In this document: positions 61,540 to 64,000 of the stretch, in pieces
Layout of the letters: each line of letters opens with the position of its first letter
Numbering within the stretch: the stretch's first letter is position 1
From: Piper betle
Lineage: Eukaryota; Streptophyta; Magnoliopsida; Piperales; Piperaceae
Reading direction: 5' to 3'
Length of the DNA: 64,000 nt
Assembly (NCBI GenBank): GCA_033002965.1
Contig: JAURVB010002082.1
Location: 1 to 64,000, forward strand
The notes under the pieces: generated by a model
The model's input: only the letters and a program-made list of their open reading frames with translations
The model's database searches: none
What the model was told of the DNA's origin: nothing
Made by a program: the position numbers and the translations under genes

Positions 61540-63325
61540 ATCAATACCTACGTGGCGTGCCATTGTCTTCAGAATCCACTTTGCTTGCTCTTTTGGACTT
61601 GGGTCATCTAACTACATCTTCATTGGATGTGTTCAACTTTACCACAATAGTGACATACATGAATAATGTGAGATGACAGCATGTTGGTGTTGTGGCTTTT
61701 CCCTTTCCTTGGGCCTTGTCTTGGCTTCGTACTTCTCTTAGGTGTTTGCATTACCTTCTCATCCTTTATAGGTGCTTAGATGGACTCCTTCAATGAAGCA
61801 TGTGATGGCATTAGTTTTCTTGAAGTCATCAACAGCTCCTTTCCTTTGGATCTGTTTGCCACATTTGGTAGGTCCTTACCAAGTTGAGTCGAAGCCTTGA
61901 CAAAGTTGAGGAGCTTGTTGAATTTACCTTTGTGGTTGTGTCCTTCCAAACCAAGTTTGCATTGAGGGCTCTTGCTTTGTGGGAGTATGTTTGAATGCTT
62001 GTGTGAGCCCCAAGCAATGTGTTGAAGTCCCTTTCTTTTGAGGACTAATTATTTTTGGAGTTCTTCTACTCTGTATTAGAATCCTTGACCTCTATTTCCT
62101 TGTGCTTGAGCATCTCCTCAGGAGTCTTTAACTCATTCTTGATTGCCTCAAGTTGCCTTCTGAAGCTCTTTATTATTTTTGGTTATTTTCTTGGATTCCA
62201 TATAGAGCTCTTCATAGGCACATTCAGAGTCTACTCCACTTTCTTCATCACGATCTTCTTCATGAGCCATGAAACAAAACTCGCTTAGGCAGATCCTCAC
62301 TGTCATCATCCAAATCTACGGTGGCTTGGAGAACCTTCTTCCTTTGATGTCTTGATCCTTGTCTTTTGTTGGACATTCGGCCATGGCATGTCCAAAGTCT
62401 TTACACATATAGCGTTTAATCCTTTCTTTGGTGTTCTCATTCTTAAATGCGAGATCCCATTTGATCTCCTGTCCTCTTTTTTCCTCTCTTCCCCTTGCCT
62501 TCTTGATGAGATTCCTCTCATTCTCTTCTTTAGAAGCATCTTGAGGCCACTGGGGAGAAAGGCCATATCTTCATAAACAGTATCATCATTATCCTCATCT
62601 TGCATGAAGATTCGAAGGGCTCAATCTCTTCTTCTTCTTCTTGGTTATCTCCATCATCCTCCTTGTCCATTTGTAATGCATACTTATGGGTGATGAGGGA
62701 TCCAAGAAGTTCCTCCATAAACATGGTGATGAGATCCTTGGCTTCCTCGATGGCTGTAACCTTGGGTCTCCATTCCTTAGGAAGAGATAGAAGAAGTTTT
62801 TGCGGTTGAGTTCCACCTTGCCAATAGTCTTTCTAAAGCCCTCTGAGACCTATAACAATGTCATTGAAACAATTATACATGTTGTCAATAGTCTCATTTT
62901 TCTCCATTTTGAATGCCTCATATTTATGAGTTAGGAGGCTAATTTTGTATTCCTTAACTTGTGAAGTTCGCTCATGGGTAACTTCAACGAGATCCTATAT
63001 TTCCTTTGTGGTTACGCAAAGGGAGACACAATTGAATTCGGTCTCATTTAAGCGCAATAAGGCATTCATTGCCTTAGCATTAATATTATGGCCTTCTTCT
63101 TTAATTCATTCCACGAATCCCTATTTAGAATGAGATCTTGGTGGCCACATAAAATAATTTGTCATATATCAAAATCATTAGAGGATAAGAAAATTCTCAT
63201 TCTCGTTTTTCAATAGTTATAGTTGGTCCCGTCAAAGTAAGGTCAGTCTTGTTGTGGAAAGTCCCTCGATTTGCCTTGATTTGTTGTTTATCTTGTGCAA
63301 CCAAAGCTTTGATAACAATTGAAAG
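61540..63325 (-). pseudogene. Ty1/copia gag relic (UBN2 type with two zinc knuckles)
   Basis: Read on the minus strand from about 63,300: KREVRIFL, LTHKYEAFKMEKNETIDNMYN, then LLLSLPKEWRPKVTAIEEAKDL and ELLGSLITHKYALQM (the UBN2 gag core), then a zinc knuckle C-x4-H-x4-C (MCKDFGHAMAEC, first Cys replaced by Arg, about 62,371-62,417), an acidic spacer, FNKLLNFVKASTQLGKDL, and a second knuckle CHYCGKVEHIQ-stop-RC near 61,630. Many stops and shifts occur. A primer-site-like 'attgttatcaaagc' (63,306-63,319) precedes the start, as expected for a copia element. Protease, integrase and reverse transcriptase are absent. Confidence 0.8.
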
Positions 63326-64000
63326 TGCCTATGTAGGAAGAACTAATAACAAATACTCAAACAAAATGATTAGATTCTCACAACCCTTAAGGCTTTTAAA
63401 ATGATCGCAAGTATGGACAAAGAGTAGCACAAACGATTTAAACAAATAACAGCAATTATGCGAAGCAAAATAAGTGGTGGGGTGTGTGTGTGTGTTGTGA
63501 AACCCTGACCTCTGGTTCAGGTTTCCCTTGTCAGGCAACCCATGTTTGGGTTGGTCTGATCTGGTTTTACTCAACCCAATCCCAGGGGTTGGTTCGGATG
63601 TTGTTTCGCTCATGTCTCCTTTGTTACTCGTCCGTTGCAGGTGATCCGAGTTTCTTTGTGTTCCTCTTCATGCATTCTATCATTTCATGGCATGACATAC
63701 TTATTTTAGTGAATGTTTTGATTTGTTTGTTAATTATTTCATATATTTGATTTGAGTTCAATTTTATGAATGGTATTTTTATTAAATAGACAAAGGGCAT
63801 GACAAATTAGTTTATTTTGACAAGTTCACTTGAAATGATGCCACTGATTTGTTAAAAATAATATTTTGAAATCATCGTAAAGATATTTAAATAGGGGTAT
63901 ATGAGATTACCATAAAATAATTTGATATAGAAGAAATATTTCTGTGACCGAATAGGAAATTTTGATGAAGATTAAAGTATTTTCTGATTCACCAATAAAT
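63326..64000. repeat. Flank including direct repeat copy 2 (63,555-63,890)
   Basis: 63,326-63,550 may be the LTR edge of the copia relic. 63,555-63,890 repeats 53,915-54,240. No gene. Confidence 0.6.

Noticed and set aside
1..64000. tRNA, rRNA, CRISPR arrays, organelle inserts
   Set aside because: Scanned by eye; no complete cloverleaf, rRNA core, regular spacer-repeat array or organellar gene was recognised. A dedicated tRNA and organelle search would be decisive.

Overview
The window is nuclear DNA from a flowering plant. It is AT-rich, its genes have GT-AG introns, it carries an MIK2-type leucine-rich-repeat (LRR) receptor kinase and a coiled-coil-type NB-ARC-LRR (NLR) resistance-gene relic, and most of the rest is plant transposons (long-LTR retroelements, Ty3/gypsy chromovirus, Ty1/copia gag, CACTA, hAT MITE, TRIM-like element). 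The sequence alone does not fix the species.

Layout. 1-2100: a GAATCGG-rich repeat, then a truncated gene fragment on the minus strand. 3963-9362: a six-exon gene for a plant membrane protein I cannot name. 11434-14918: an MIK2-like receptor kinase. 15.2-22.4 kb: C-rich DNA, a 'gactcgag' tandem repeat, a 5'-truncated LTR and roughly 1-kb tandem repeats. 22.4-29.0 kb: a CACTA transposon relic with a solo LTR nested in it (5-bp target duplication TCGAG). 29.9-34.6 kb: a gypsy integrase relic and a 3.9-kb LTR with primer-binding site. 35.3-39.6 kb: chromovirus integrase and chromodomain pieces, with the 3' end present twice. 39,674-40,450: a palindromic TRIM-like composite with a perfect 5-bp target duplication. 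41.9-43.3 kb: an NLR relic on the minus strand. 43.3-53.4 kb: a second copy of the 4.92-15.09 kb interval. 53.4-64 kb: a second CACTA-end segment, a 3.9-kb LTR and a copia gag relic.

The main structural event is the 10-kb segmental duplication (about 4,919-15,090 against 43,310-53,365, same orientation, start-to-start about 38.4 kb). Its left edge falls inside a degenerate tandem repeat in intron 1 of the membrane-protein gene. At the other site it abuts the NB-ARC domain of the NLR relic. The second copy therefore lacks exon 1 and the promoter of the membrane-protein gene and has also lost its last splice acceptor, so it is a pseudogene. The receptor kinase was duplicated whole. Both kinase copies have intact kinase domains, but each carries its own set of small indels in the LRR region (+1/-1 in the first, +1/-2/+1 in the second). 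Each set sums to zero, so the frame is restored before the transmembrane and kinase parts. The second copy also has extra LRR units.

Most of the rest is dead or nested mobile DNA. I found no convincing tRNA, rRNA, CRISPR or organellar sequence. The best candidate for something unusual is the palindromic TRIM-like composite, in which one central LTR-like core is flanked by two outward-facing tRNA-Met primer-binding sites and the whole is bounded by one target-site duplication.
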